Assembly: GCA_937973555.1 (NCBI GenBank)
Contig: CALJKL010000062.1
Coordinates: 1 to 64,000, forward strand
Origin: an uncultured Flavobacteriales bacterium
Lineage (GTDB): Bacteria > Bacteroidota > Bacteroidia > Flavobacteriales > Weeksellaceae
Reading direction: 5' to 3'
DNA length: 64,000 nucleotides
In this document: piece after piece, positions 18,166-26,092 of the stretch
Numbering within the stretch: the stretch's first letter is position 1
How the letters are laid out: the number at the start of each line of letters is the position of its first letter
Position numbers and translations under genes: made by a program
The notes under the pieces: model-generated
Told to the model about the DNA's origin: nothing
What the model saw: only the letters and a program-made list of their open reading frames with translations
Database searches by the model: none

Positions 18166-19185
18166 ATGAAAACAATAAAATGTATTTTAGCTGCTATGGC
18201 TTTTGCGCTTATAATTTCTTGTAATCCAAAAGATGAAAGCATCAGCTTGAAAGATTATCATAAAGCAGAAGAATCTGTTGTGAAAAACGGTGGAGTGAAA
18301 ATGATCTCCATTGAAACTCCAAAAGGAAAATTTAATGTTTGGACCAAAACAGTTGGAAATAACCCTAAGATTAAAGTACTACTTTTGAATGGTGGCCCAG
18401 GTGCTACGCACGAATATTTCGAGTGTTTTGACTCTTTTCTTCCTTCAGAAGGGATAGAGTATATTTATTATGATCAGTTGGGCTGTGGTAATTCTGATGA
18501 TCCAAAAGATGTGGCGATGTGGGATTTACCAAGATATGTAGAAGAGGTGGAGCAGGTGAGAAAAGCCTTGAATCTAGGACCTGATAATTTCTATTTGTTG
18601 GGACATTCTTGGGGCGGAATCTTGGCGATGCAATATGCTTTGAAATATCAGAAAAACCTAAAAGGATTAATTATTTCTAACATGATGAGCAGTTGCCCGG
18701 CTTATGGCAAATATGCCGATGAGGTATTGGCTAAGCAAATGGATCCAAAGATTGTAAAAGAAATAAAAGATCTTGAAAAAAACAAACAGTATGACAATCC
18801 AAGATATATGGAATTATTGATTCCTAATTTTTATGAAAAACACATCTTGAGAATGCCTGCTAAAGATTGGCCAGAGCCGGTAAACCGCTCTTTTGCTAAA
18901 ATGAACAACTCATTGTATGTAACCATGCAAGGGCCAAGTGAATTTGGGCTTTCTGGTAAACTAGAAAAATGGAATGTTTCCAAAGAATTAAAAACCATTA
19001 AAGTGCCAACATTGGTAGTGGGGGCGCAATTTGATACCATGGATCCTGCCCATATGAAATGGATGTCTACACAGTTTCCGAAAGGAAGTTATCTGTATTG
19101 CGATAAAGGCAGTCACATGAGCATGTATGATGACCAAGAAACATATTTCAAAGGTTTGTTAAAATTTCTGAAAGAAACAGAGTAA
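18166..19185 (+). CDS. proline iminopeptidase-family alpha/beta hydrolase, lipoprotein
   Basis: A 339-residue alpha/beta hydrolase of the S33 (prolyl aminopeptidase) family. The start is set at 18166 because it yields a lipoprotein signal ending LIISC (Cys19); an upstream in-frame ATG lies inside the hemN terminator. Oxyanion motif NGGPGATHEYF near 75-85; nucleophile Ser148 in LGHSWGG; acid Asp290 in GAQFDTMDPAH; His317 in KGSHMSMYDD. It is expected to release N-terminal proline or other residues from peptides at the cell envelope. The lipoprotein location is unlike cytosolic E. coli-type enzymes but common for Bacteroidetes homologues. Confidence 0.9.
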   Translation: MKTIKCILAAMAFALIISCNPKDESISLKDYHKAEESVVKNGGVKMISIETPKGKFNVWTKTVGNNPKIKVLLLNGGPGATHEYFECFDSFLPSEGIEYIYYDQLGCGNSDDPKDVAMWDLPRYVEEVEQVRKALNLGPDNFYLLGHSWGGILAMQYALKYQKNLKGLIISNMMSSCPAYGKYADEVLAKQMDPKIVKEIKDLEKNKQYDNPRYMELLIPNFYEKHILRMPAKDWPEPVNRSFAKMNNSLYVTMQGPSEFGLSGKLEKWNVSKELKTIKVPTLVVGAQFDTMDPAHMKWMSTQFPKGSYLYCDKGSHMSMYDDQETYFKGLLKFLKETE

Positions 19186-19230
19186 TGCTCTGTAAATCAA
19201 TAGTAAAATAAAAAATTTATTCTTTTTGTG

Positions 19231-19257
19231 AAATCCTCAGTTTATGAGGATTTTTTC
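19231..19257 (+). terminator. intrinsic terminator of the S33 hydrolase gene
   Basis: The stem AAATCCTCA / TGAGGATTT (19231-19239 and 19245-19253) has a 5-nt loop and is followed by a T-run. Confidence 0.88.
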
Positions 19258-19356
19258 TTTGTTTAAAAAATCAAAAAACATGGCTAAAAATTCTTATTTC
19301 AACTGAAAATCATTATATTTGCCGACTATATTTTTAAATGTTGTAAATTAAAAACA

Positions 19357-22248
19357 ATGCAAGGAAAAGGACTTATTACGATTGTAGCAATCGTTCTTGG
19401 GCTGATTTGTATCAACGAATTATTGCCAACCTGGTATGCCAGTAAAATAGAAAAAGAGGCTAAAGCAATTGCAGGAAATGACGATGCAAAATACGCAAAA
19501 GAAATTGCCCGTCTTTCTAAAGACACTATCAATTTAGGATTTACCAAACTTGATTATCCTGAAGCCAAACAAAAAGAAATGAAGCTTGGTTTGGACTTGA
19601 AAGGAGGGATCAACGTATTGTTGGAAATCAACCAAAGAGATTTGGTAAACGATTTAACCAACTATACTACCAATCCTATTGTAATTGAGGCTCTAGACAA
19701 AACTGATCAGGCTCAGAAACAATCTACAAAACCTTATATCGAAGATTTTTTTACTCAATTTGAAGCGGTAAAGCAAGCCAAACATGCTAATTTGAAATTG
19801 GCAAGTCCTGAGGTTTTCGGAACTCAAAAATTAAGTGGAGAAATTAAATTTAATACTACAGATGAACAAGTAAAATCCATCATCAGAAACAAAATAGATG
19901 CTTCTGTAGGTACTGCTTTCGAGGTTATCAGAACAAGGATTGACAAAATGGGTGCCGTGCAGCCTAATGTTCAAAGAGTTCCTGGTACTGGTAGAATTGC
20001 GGTAGAAATGCCTGGTATTAAAGACAAGGATAAGGTAAAGAAAATGCTTTCTACTTCTGCTAAATTACAGTTCTGGGAGGTACAACAAATTAATGAGGTA
20101 GCACCTTATTTTCAACAGTTGGCTCAAATTATTCCTGCTAAAGCAGATTCTATAGGTGTTGATAAAAATACTAATTTTATCAATATGCTTCAGTTGGGTA
20201 CACTGAGACAAGCAGGTGTGGGTAATATTAAACTATCTGATACTGCTGCTATCAATAAAATCATCAATAGCCCTATTTCAGTAAAATTAAGACCTGCAAA
20301 CCTTAAGTTTACTAAATTTATGTGGGCTTATAAGCCGGATTCTGCTGATCCTGATAATTTAACATTATTTGCCATCAGAGGAAACATCAGTCAAAAAGCA
20401 CCTGTAGATGGTGCTGTAGAAACGGCAAGAATAAACTATGACAACCTTGGAAGAGTAGTAGTAGACATGCAGATGGATACTGAAGGGACTAGAGACTGGG
20501 CTACACTTACGGAAAAGAACGTAGGAAAACCGGTGGCGGTAACTTTGGATAATATTGTATATACTGCTCCTAACGTAAATGAACCTATTCCTTCAGGTAG
20601 ATCTCAGATTTCAGGGAACTTTACTCAGGAAGAAGCGAAAGACCTTACGGATGTATTGAGCGCAGGTAAATTGCCGGCTTCTGCAAAAGTAGTTCAGGCA
20701 GATGTGGTAGGTCCATCATTGGGTCAAGAATCCATCAATGCAGGTTTAATGTCTTTCTTCATTGCCTTTTTAATTATTGTAGTATACATCATATTCTATT
20801 ACGGCGGAGCGGGGGTTTATGCAATCATCGCGATGATCTTCAACTTGTTCTACCTTTTTGGAATTATGGACTCTATCAACGCTACGCTTACCTTGCCTGG
20901 TATTGCAGGTATTGTATTAACAATGGCGATTGCGGTAGATACCAACGTAATTATTTACGAAAGAACCAAAGAAGAATTATTTGCAGGAAAAACTATCAAG
21001 CAGGCCTATACAGATGGTTTCAAACATGCTTTGAATGCTATTGTAGATGGTCACCTTACTTCATTGTTGACGGCATTGGTATTGTTCATTTTCGGTACGG
21101 GACCTATTAAAGGTTTCGCAGTTACTACAGGTATTGGTCTTATCATGACATTCTTTACTTCAGTATTGCTTTCTAGAGTAATGATCTTTAGCAGATTGAA
21201 TAAAGGTAAGTCACTATCAGTTTGGACACCAATGACCAAAAATTGGTTTAGAAATCTTTGGATAGACTTCATCGGAAAAAGAAAATATGCTTATGTTTTC
21301 TCAATCATCATTACTGTTGCTTCATTGTTCTCTATTTTTACTAAAGGATTTAAAACTGGTGTAGATTTCCAGGGAGGTAGAAGTTATGTAGTAAGATTTG
21401 ATAAAGATGTAGAAGCTACTAAAGCTCACGAATCTTTAGCTAAATTATTTGTAGAAAATGGCGAATCTAAAGCGGTAGATGTGAAAACTTTTGGTAATGC
21501 CAACCAGTTGAAAATTACAACCGACTATAAAATTAATGACGAATCTGTAACTGCAGACCAGGATGTTGAAAGAAAACTATATGATGGTTTGAAACAATAT
21601 CTTTCTGCATCAACTACTTACGAATCCTTCAAAAATCCGGATAAAGGAGATATAGGAGTTGTTTCATCAAGTAAAGTAGGGCCTACGGTAGCAGATGATA
21701 TTAAGACTGGTGGTACATATGCCGTAATTGCTGCGTTGTTGGGTATCTTTATTTATATCTTATTCAGATTTAGCAAGTGGCAGTTCTCTTTGGGTGCTGT
21801 ATCATCTTTGGCGCACGATGCCATCATTATCCTTGGTTTCTTCTCGTTCTTCCAGAACTCGATGCCATTTAATATGGAAATTAACCAGGATTTTATCGCA
21901 GCGATTCTTACCGTTTTAGGGTACTCTATCAACGATACTGTAATTGTATTCGACAGAATTAGAGAATATTTGAAAGAGAAAAAATCTCTTACCTTGGCAG
22001 GATTGTTTGATGATTCTATCTCCAGTACATTGGGTAGAACCTTCAACACTTCTTTCACCGTATTATTGGTAATCTTGGCCATATTCTTCTTCGGGGGTGA
22101 GAACTTGAGAGGATTTATGTTTGCCTTATTCTTGGGAATCTTCTTCGGTACCTATTCATCCATTTTCGTAGCATCGGCCATTGCTTATGAGTTTCTGAAA
22201 ACTGGAAAAGAAGAAGCTCCTCACGAAAAAACAACATCAGAAAAATAA
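19357..22248 (+). CDS. secDF: protein translocase subunit SecDF (fusion)
   Basis: Inner-membrane translocation motor that uses the proton gradient to pull preproteins through SecYEG. SecD and SecF are fused in one chain of 963 residues, as in many Bacteroidetes. SecD half: GLDLKGGINVLLEI near 77-90, a large periplasmic region, and AVDTNVIIYERTKEEL near 527. SecF half: GVDFQGGRSYVVRF near 668 and SINDTVIVFDRIREYL near 855. Each half carries six membrane segments. A TATATTTG -7 element lies at 19314-19321. It is monocistronic with its own terminator. Confidence 0.97.
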   Translation: MQGKGLITIVAIVLGLICINELLPTWYASKIEKEAKAIAGNDDAKYAKEIARLSKDTINLGFTKLDYPEAKQKEMKLGLDLKGGINVLLEINQRDLVNDLTNYTTNPIVIEALDKTDQAQKQSTKPYIEDFFTQFEAVKQAKHANLKLASPEVFGTQKLSGEIKFNTTDEQVKSIIRNKIDASVGTAFEVIRTRIDKMGAVQPNVQRVPGTGRIAVEMPGIKDKDKVKKMLSTSAKLQFWEVQQINEVAPYFQQLAQIIPAKADSIGVDKNTNFINMLQLGTLRQAGVGNIKLSDTAAINKIINSPISVKLRPANLKFTKFMWAYKPDSADPDNLTLFAIRGNISQKAPVDGAVETARINYDNLGRVVVDMQMDTEGTRDWATLTEKNVGKPVAVTLDNIVYTAPNVNEPIPSGRSQISGNFTQEEAKDLTDVLSAGKLPASAKVVQADVVGPSLGQESINAGLMSFFIAFLIIVVYIIFYYGGAGVYAIIAMIFNLFYLFGIMDSINATLTLPGIAGIVLTMAIAVDTNVIIYERTKEELFAGKTIKQAYTDGFKHALNAIVDGHLTSLLTALVLFIFGTGPIKGFAVTTGIGLIMTFFTSVLLSRVMIFSRLNKGKSLSVWTPMTKNWFRNLWIDFIGKRKYAYVFSIIITVASLFSIFTKGFKTGVDFQGGRSYVVRFDKDVEATKAHESLAKLFVENGESKAVDVKTFGNANQLKITTDYKINDESVTADQDVERKLYDGLKQYLSASTTYESFKNPDKGDIGVVSSSKVGPTVADDIKTGGTYAVIAALLGIFIYILFRFSKWQFSLGAVSSLAHDAIIILGFFSFFQNSMPFNMEINQDFIAAILTVLGYSINDTVIVFDRIREYLKEKKSLTLAGLFDDSISSTLGRTFNTSFTVLLVILAIFFFGGENLRGFMFALFLGIFFGTYSSIFVASAIAYEFLKTGKEEAPHEKTTSEK

Positions 22249-22254
22249 CATAAG

Positions 22255-22278
22255 GCGCTCTTCGGAGCGCTTTTTTTT
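22255..22278 (+). terminator. intrinsic terminator of secDF
   Basis: GC-rich stem GCGCTC / GAGCGC with the stable tetraloop TTCG, followed by eight T residues (22271-22278). Confidence 0.92.
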
Positions 22279-22316
22279 GGTCTATAATTAGATTAAATCC
22301 TATCTTCGTCATTGGA

Positions 22317-23531
22317 ATGAAAAAATCGAAAAAATCACTTGCTATCTGGTTTATCTTCACCACCCTGATTATTGATATTACAGGATGGGGAATCATTATT
22401 CCTGTGGCACCAAAATTAATAGAAGAACTCATCCACGGCGACATCAGTCTTGCTTCCAAATACGGCGGTTATCTGGTTTTGATGTATGCTTCCATGCAGT
22501 TTATTTTTGCTTCTATTTTGGGTGGACTGAGTGATAAGTTTGGAAGAAGACCCATTATTCTTTCTTCACTTTTAGGATTTTCCATCAATTTCTTTATTCA
22601 GGCCATTGCGCCTAATATTTTTTGGCTTTTTGTAGGTAGAATATTTTCCGGAATCACCGGCGCCAGCATCACTACTGCTACAGCCTATATTGCTGATGTT
22701 TCTACGGAAGAAGAAAAGGCCAAAAACTTTGGATTGATAGGAGCAGCCTTTGGTTTAGGATTTATCATTGGACCTGTATTAGGAGGTTTTTTAGGGCATT
22801 TCGGGCCAAGAGTTCCTTTTTATGCCGCTTCGGTTTTATGTCTGATAAATTTTGCTTTCGGTTATTTTCTTTTGCCAGAAAGTTTGGACAAAGAGCACAG
22901 AAGAGCTTTTGATTGGAAAAGGGCAAATCCTTTTGGGGCTTTATTAAGGTTGAAAAAATACCCTCAGATTTTAGGACTGGTAACGGCTTTGGTGTTGATT
23001 TATATAGGAAGCCATGCGGTGCAGACCAATTGGCCATATTTTACGATGTATAAATTTGGTTGGGATTCTAAAATGGTAGGTTTGTCTTTGGGTGTTTCTG
23101 GAGTCATGGCCATTGTCATCCAAGGTGGTTTGATAAGATATATCAACCCTAGAATAGGCAATGAAAAAAGTGTATATATAGGCTTAATAATCTATGCTTT
23201 GGGCATGCTGATGTTTGCTTTTGCCGGACAAGAATGGATGATGTTTGCCATACTGGTTTTATATGGTTTTGGAGGAATTGCCGGGCCCGCTTTACAGTCG
23301 GTCATTTCATCGCAAGTAGAAAAGAATGAACAGGGTGAACTGCAGGGAACTTTAACCAGTCTCATGAGCCTCACTTCTATGATTGGTCCACCTTTGATGA
23401 CCAATATTTTCTATTACTTTACCCATAACGATGCTCCCTTTAAATTTGCCGGTGCTCCTTTCTTTTTAGGTTTTGTTTTAATCATCTCCAGCTCTGTGAT
23501 TTCATATGTTGTATTTCATAGAAAAAAATAG
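22317..23531 (+). CDS. MFS transporter, TCR/Tet-like drug:proton antiporter family
   Basis: A 404-residue, 12-TM major facilitator. Motif A between TM2 and TM3 is clear (GGLSDKFGRRPII near 64-76), as are the antiporter motif C region (FGLGFIIGPVLGGFLG near 142-157) and an N-terminal DITGWGIIIPVAPKLI segment very similar to TetA-type pumps. It probably exports a drug-like or metabolite molecule; similarity to TetA does not prove tetracycline resistance. It stands alone 69 nt after secDF and 33 nt before tatA. Confidence 0.88.
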   Translation: MKKSKKSLAIWFIFTTLIIDITGWGIIIPVAPKLIEELIHGDISLASKYGGYLVLMYASMQFIFASILGGLSDKFGRRPIILSSLLGFSINFFIQAIAPNIFWLFVGRIFSGITGASITTATAYIADVSTEEEKAKNFGLIGAAFGLGFIIGPVLGGFLGHFGPRVPFYAASVLCLINFAFGYFLLPESLDKEHRRAFDWKRANPFGALLRLKKYPQILGLVTALVLIYIGSHAVQTNWPYFTMYKFGWDSKMVGLSLGVSGVMAIVIQGGLIRYINPRIGNEKSVYIGLIIYALGMLMFAFAGQEWMMFAILVLYGFGGIAGPALQSVISSQVEKNEQGELQGTLTSLMSLTSMIGPPLMTNIFYYFTHNDAPFKFAGAPFFLGFVLIISSSVISYVVFHRKK

Positions 23532-23564
23532 AAATTTTATTCAATAATAATTTAAATTTGCACC

Positions 23565-23918
23565 ATGGAACTAAGTTTTGGCGAAATGCTGATGATTGTT
23601 TTGGCAATCGTTGTTTTATTCGGACCAGATAAAATCCCTGAAATCGCTAGGGGATTAGGGCAAGGGGTTCGTAAAATGAAAGGTGCAATGGAGGATGTAA
23701 AATCCGAAATTATGAAGGAAACAGACAATCCTGTTTCTGAAATAAAGCGGGAGATAGAAAAAGTAAAACAGGCAGCAAAGGATTACGATCCTACCGAAAA
23801 AATAAAAAAAGAGCTTGACCTCAGAAAGCAGCTTGAAAATATGGCTTCCAATGATTCTGAACCAAAAGAAGAAGTAGACAAGTTGAGTGACGAATACCAA
23901 GGCCCGGTATCTAGATAA
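23565..23918 (+). CDS. tatA: twin-arginine translocase TatA/TatE-type subunit
   Basis: A 117-residue protein with one N-terminal membrane helix (residues 3-20), the hinge FGPDKIPEIARGLGQ, then an amphipathic helix and a charged, coiled cytosolic tail. The FGP hinge and amphipathic helix are diagnostic of TatA/TatB. The tail is longer than in E. coli TatA (89), so a TatB-like role cannot be excluded. It exports folded proteins with TatC, which is not in this window. The stop codon overlaps the next start (TAATG), which suggests translational coupling to the PAP2 phosphatase. Confidence 0.92.
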   Translation: MELSFGEMLMIVLAIVVLFGPDKIPEIARGLGQGVRKMKGAMEDVKSEIMKETDNPVSEIKREIEKVKQAAKDYDPTEKIKKELDLRKQLENMASNDSEPKEEVDKLSDEYQGPVSR

Positions 23919-24481
23919 TGGACGAAGTTATTCTTGATGATAAAAAAGCGATGATTTTCCTGAATAATTTTGGAAATTCTACCTTTGACCCCTTTTGGAT
24001 TATCGTTTCCGAAAGATGGTTCTGGATTCCTCTTTATATTATTTTTCTTTATTTTCTTTATAAAAATTTCAACAGAAAATCTTTTTTATACATTGTGTTT
24101 TTTGCCATTTTGGGCATTACAGCATCAGATCAGATTGCTAATATTTTTAAATTTGGAATTCAGCGTTTAAGACCTTGTCATGATCCTTCTCTGGAAGGCT
24201 TAATACGAGAGGTGAAATGTGGTGGACAATTCGGGTTTTATTCTGCCCATGCATCCAATGCTTTTTTTATCGCAACTTTTATCGGAATTTTATTAAAAAA
24301 CAAAATAAAATATTTGCCTTATCTGCTTATTTTTTGGGCAGCGGTAGTAGCATATAGCAGAATATACCTTGGTATGCACTTTCCGGGAGATGTCCTTTTT
24401 GGGGCATTGATGGGGAGTCTCTTAGGAGCATTTTTTGTAACCCTTGCTTTAAAGGTGGTCAAAAAATCTGAAAATCAATAA
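23918..24481 (+). CDS. PAP2-family membrane phosphatase
   Basis: A 187-residue membrane protein with about five hydrophobic segments and the three phosphatase motifs: KFGIQRLRP (motif 1, near 84-92), YSAHASN (motif 2, His general acid, near 108-114) and SRIYLGMHFPGD (motif 3, near 147-158). It is likely to dephosphorylate a lipid phosphate such as undecaprenyl pyrophosphate or phosphatidic acid at the periplasmic face. The start overlaps the tatA stop by one base. It converges on rlmH with only 14 nt between the stops and no obvious terminator hairpin. Confidence 0.9.
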   Translation: MDEVILDDKKAMIFLNNFGNSTFDPFWIIVSERWFWIPLYIIFLYFLYKNFNRKSFLYIVFFAILGITASDQIANIFKFGIQRLRPCHDPSLEGLIREVKCGGQFGFYSAHASNAFFIATFIGILLKNKIKYLPYLLIFWAAVVAYSRIYLGMHFPGDVLFGALMGSLLGAFFVTLALKVVKKSENQ

Positions 24482-24495
24482 TTCTATCCCCTAAC

Positions 24496-24969
24496 TTAGT
24501 CATTATGATAGGGCTTTCCTTGAAGAATTTGGTCTGCCCGGTAAATCTGTTCCACAAAGAAAAGGCGAATCATTTGATGGGTGAAGGTCATTTTAGAAAG
24601 GGATAGTTTTTCGTTTGCTCTTGTGTAAATTCCGTCAGCAAATCCATACGCACCCCCTACCAAAAAACATATCTTTTTAATAGAATTGTTCTGCCAAAGA
24701 TTAAGTTTTTGAGAAAATTCTCTGCTCGTAAATTCTTTTCCTTTTTCATCTAAAAGAACTACCAAATCTGTATTTTCTATATTTTGTATAAAGAGTTTTG
24801 CCTCTTCTTTTTTCAGTAAATCTGGAGTGAGATTTTTGGCGTTTTTCACATCAGGGATTTCCAGAATTTCAAAATTCCAGTGCTTTGGAAGTCTTGAAAT
24901 GTAATAGGAGATGAGTTCGGAAATTTTTTTGTCGTCTGTTTTCCCAATGCAAAGCAGATTTATTCTCAT
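24496..24969 (-). CDS. rlmH: 23S rRNA (pseudouridine1915-N3)-methyltransferase RlmH
   Basis: SPOUT-class methyltransferase of 157 residues that modifies pseudouridine 1915 in helix 69 of 23S rRNA using SAM. Conserved features: the N-terminal MRINLLCIGKT, the knotted SAM site CFLVGGAYGFADG (about 101-113), and the C-terminal FTHQMIRLFFVEQIYRADQILQGKPYHND, read in parts, which ends with the family's YH tail. It is divergent from yihY; the two genes share a short region with face-to-face -7 elements. Confidence 0.96.
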   Translation of the reverse strand: MRINLLCIGKTDDKKISELISYYISRLPKHWNFEILEIPDVKNAKNLTPDLLKKEEAKLFIQNIENTDLVVLLDEKGKEFTSREFSQKLNLWQNNSIKKICFLVGGAYGFADGIYTRANEKLSLSKMTFTHQMIRLFFVEQIYRADQILQGKPYHND

Positions 24970-24979
24970 TTTAGTTTAG

Positions 24980-25001
24980 TATATTTGATGTTGCAAATAT
25001 A
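24980..25001. promoter_or_regulatory. face-to-face -7 elements of rlmH and the YihY gene
   Basis: TATATTTG at 24980-24987 (plus strand) and its exact reverse complement CAAATATA at 24994-25001 form a perfect inverted repeat with a 6-nt spacer. Each half is a consensus -7 element: the left one for the rightward yihY-type gene (ATG 25007), the right one for the leftward rlmH (ATG 24969). The predicted start sites nearly coincide, so the promoters may compete. Confidence 0.5.
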
Positions 25002-25006
25002 AAATA

Positions 25007-26017
25007 ATGAAGTTCAAAATCCCCACATTTATTCACAGAATTCATCGTTTTTTAGACAGGCTTTATATTCCTGTTTTAGGAATTTCTGTGTGGAGGATGT
25101 TTGAGATTTACGGAAAAGGAATTCTCAGAAACAAAGTATTGAGACAGGCATCTGCCATTTCCTGGAGTTTCTTTCTCAGCTTATTTCCCTTTTTGTTGTT
25201 TTTGCTTTCTGTGTTGCCATATTTGCCGCATTATGATAAGCTTCAGTTTTATATTTTTGAGGTATTAATGCATAAGGTTTTTCCTTCTAATATGTATTCG
25301 GATGTTACCCATTATATTCAGTATAATATTATCCCAAATATGAAGAGCATCAGCAATTTCACTATTGTTTTTGCCCTTATTTTTGCTACCAATGGTACAT
25401 TTTCCATTATTAATGGATTTAATGAAAATACGGAAGAAAGAAGAAGTGATGTTTATGAATTTATTCTTTCTTTTTTTATCACGATAGGGTTTATCAGTAT
25501 TATATTTTTGGCATTTTTTGGGGTGTATTATTCTGAGGTGGTTTTAAAGCTTTTCAGACCCAAAACAGAAATCTCTTGGCTGGTAGATAATCTTACACAG
25601 ATTATTAGTTTTATCTCTTTTCCGCTTTTCTACTTTATTTTATTGGCTTTATTTTATTGGCTGGGCACCGTAAAACTTACTCGTTTCAGACATGCTCTTC
25701 CTGGTGCAGTTTTCACAACAGTGGTATTTTTTGTAACCACTTATCTTTTTGCTTTTTATATAAGCAAAATAGCCAGATACAACGTGTTGTATGGTTCTAT
25801 TGGATCTATGATTTTGCTAATGGTTTGGGTGAATGTAAATGTAATTCTCATTCTTTTTGGAAACGAACTGAATCTTGCTATCAGAAAACTGAGATTAGAG
25901 AAGTTAATGTCTGATGAAATGAAACATGAGATTGAGGATTTTCATCAAAATATTCCAGAATATCCGGATGCATCTTCTGAGCATACCATTACCCTAAAGC
26001 CAGATGGAAAGCCATAA
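25007..26017 (+). CDS. YihY/BrkB-family inner membrane protein
   Basis: A 336-residue protein with six hydrophobic segments and the family signatures QASAISWSFFLSLFPFLLFLLSVLP (split over residues 42-68), FALIFATNGTFSIINGFN near 120, RFRHALPGAVFTTVVFF near 220 and YGSIGSMILLMVWVNVNVILILFGNELN, read in parts near 263-290. The family was once called ribonuclease BN; that assignment was an error, and the molecular role remains unknown. The C-terminal cytosolic tail is charged. It is followed by a repeat-derived hairpin. Confidence 0.88.
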   Translation: MKFKIPTFIHRIHRFLDRLYIPVLGISVWRMFEIYGKGILRNKVLRQASAISWSFFLSLFPFLLFLLSVLPYLPHYDKLQFYIFEVLMHKVFPSNMYSDVTHYIQYNIIPNMKSISNFTIVFALIFATNGTFSIINGFNENTEERRSDVYEFILSFFITIGFISIIFLAFFGVYYSEVVLKLFRPKTEISWLVDNLTQIISFISFPLFYFILLALFYWLGTVKLTRFRHALPGAVFTTVVFFVTTYLFAFYISKIARYNVLYGSIGSMILLMVWVNVNVILILFGNELNLAIRKLRLEKLMSDEMKHEIEDFHQNIPEYPDASSEHTITLKPDGKP

Positions 26018-26019
26018 AA

Positions 26020-26049
26020 AACTTCGACAAGCCTTGGCCTGTCGAAGTT
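26020..26049 (+). repeat. palindromic hairpin of the CTTCGACAAGC repeat family, likely terminator
   Basis: Arms AACTTCGACA / TGTCGAAGTT (26020-26029 and 26040-26049) around a 10-nt loop. The core CTTCGACAAGC is the reverse complement of the GCTTGTCGAAG core of a repeat widespread in Flavobacteriia intergenic regions; related copies lie at 28224-28252 and 59733-59760. Placed between convergent genes, it may also act as a transcription terminator. Confidence 0.6.
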
Positions 26050-26092
26050 AAAAACACAAATCAAAAATTTAATATTTAATTACTAAATATCA

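Noticed and set aside
22317..23531. Tetracycline resistance determinant.
   Set aside because: It is TetA-like only at the level of the MFS subfamily; the location between housekeeping genes and the native base composition argue for a chromosomal pump of unknown substrate.
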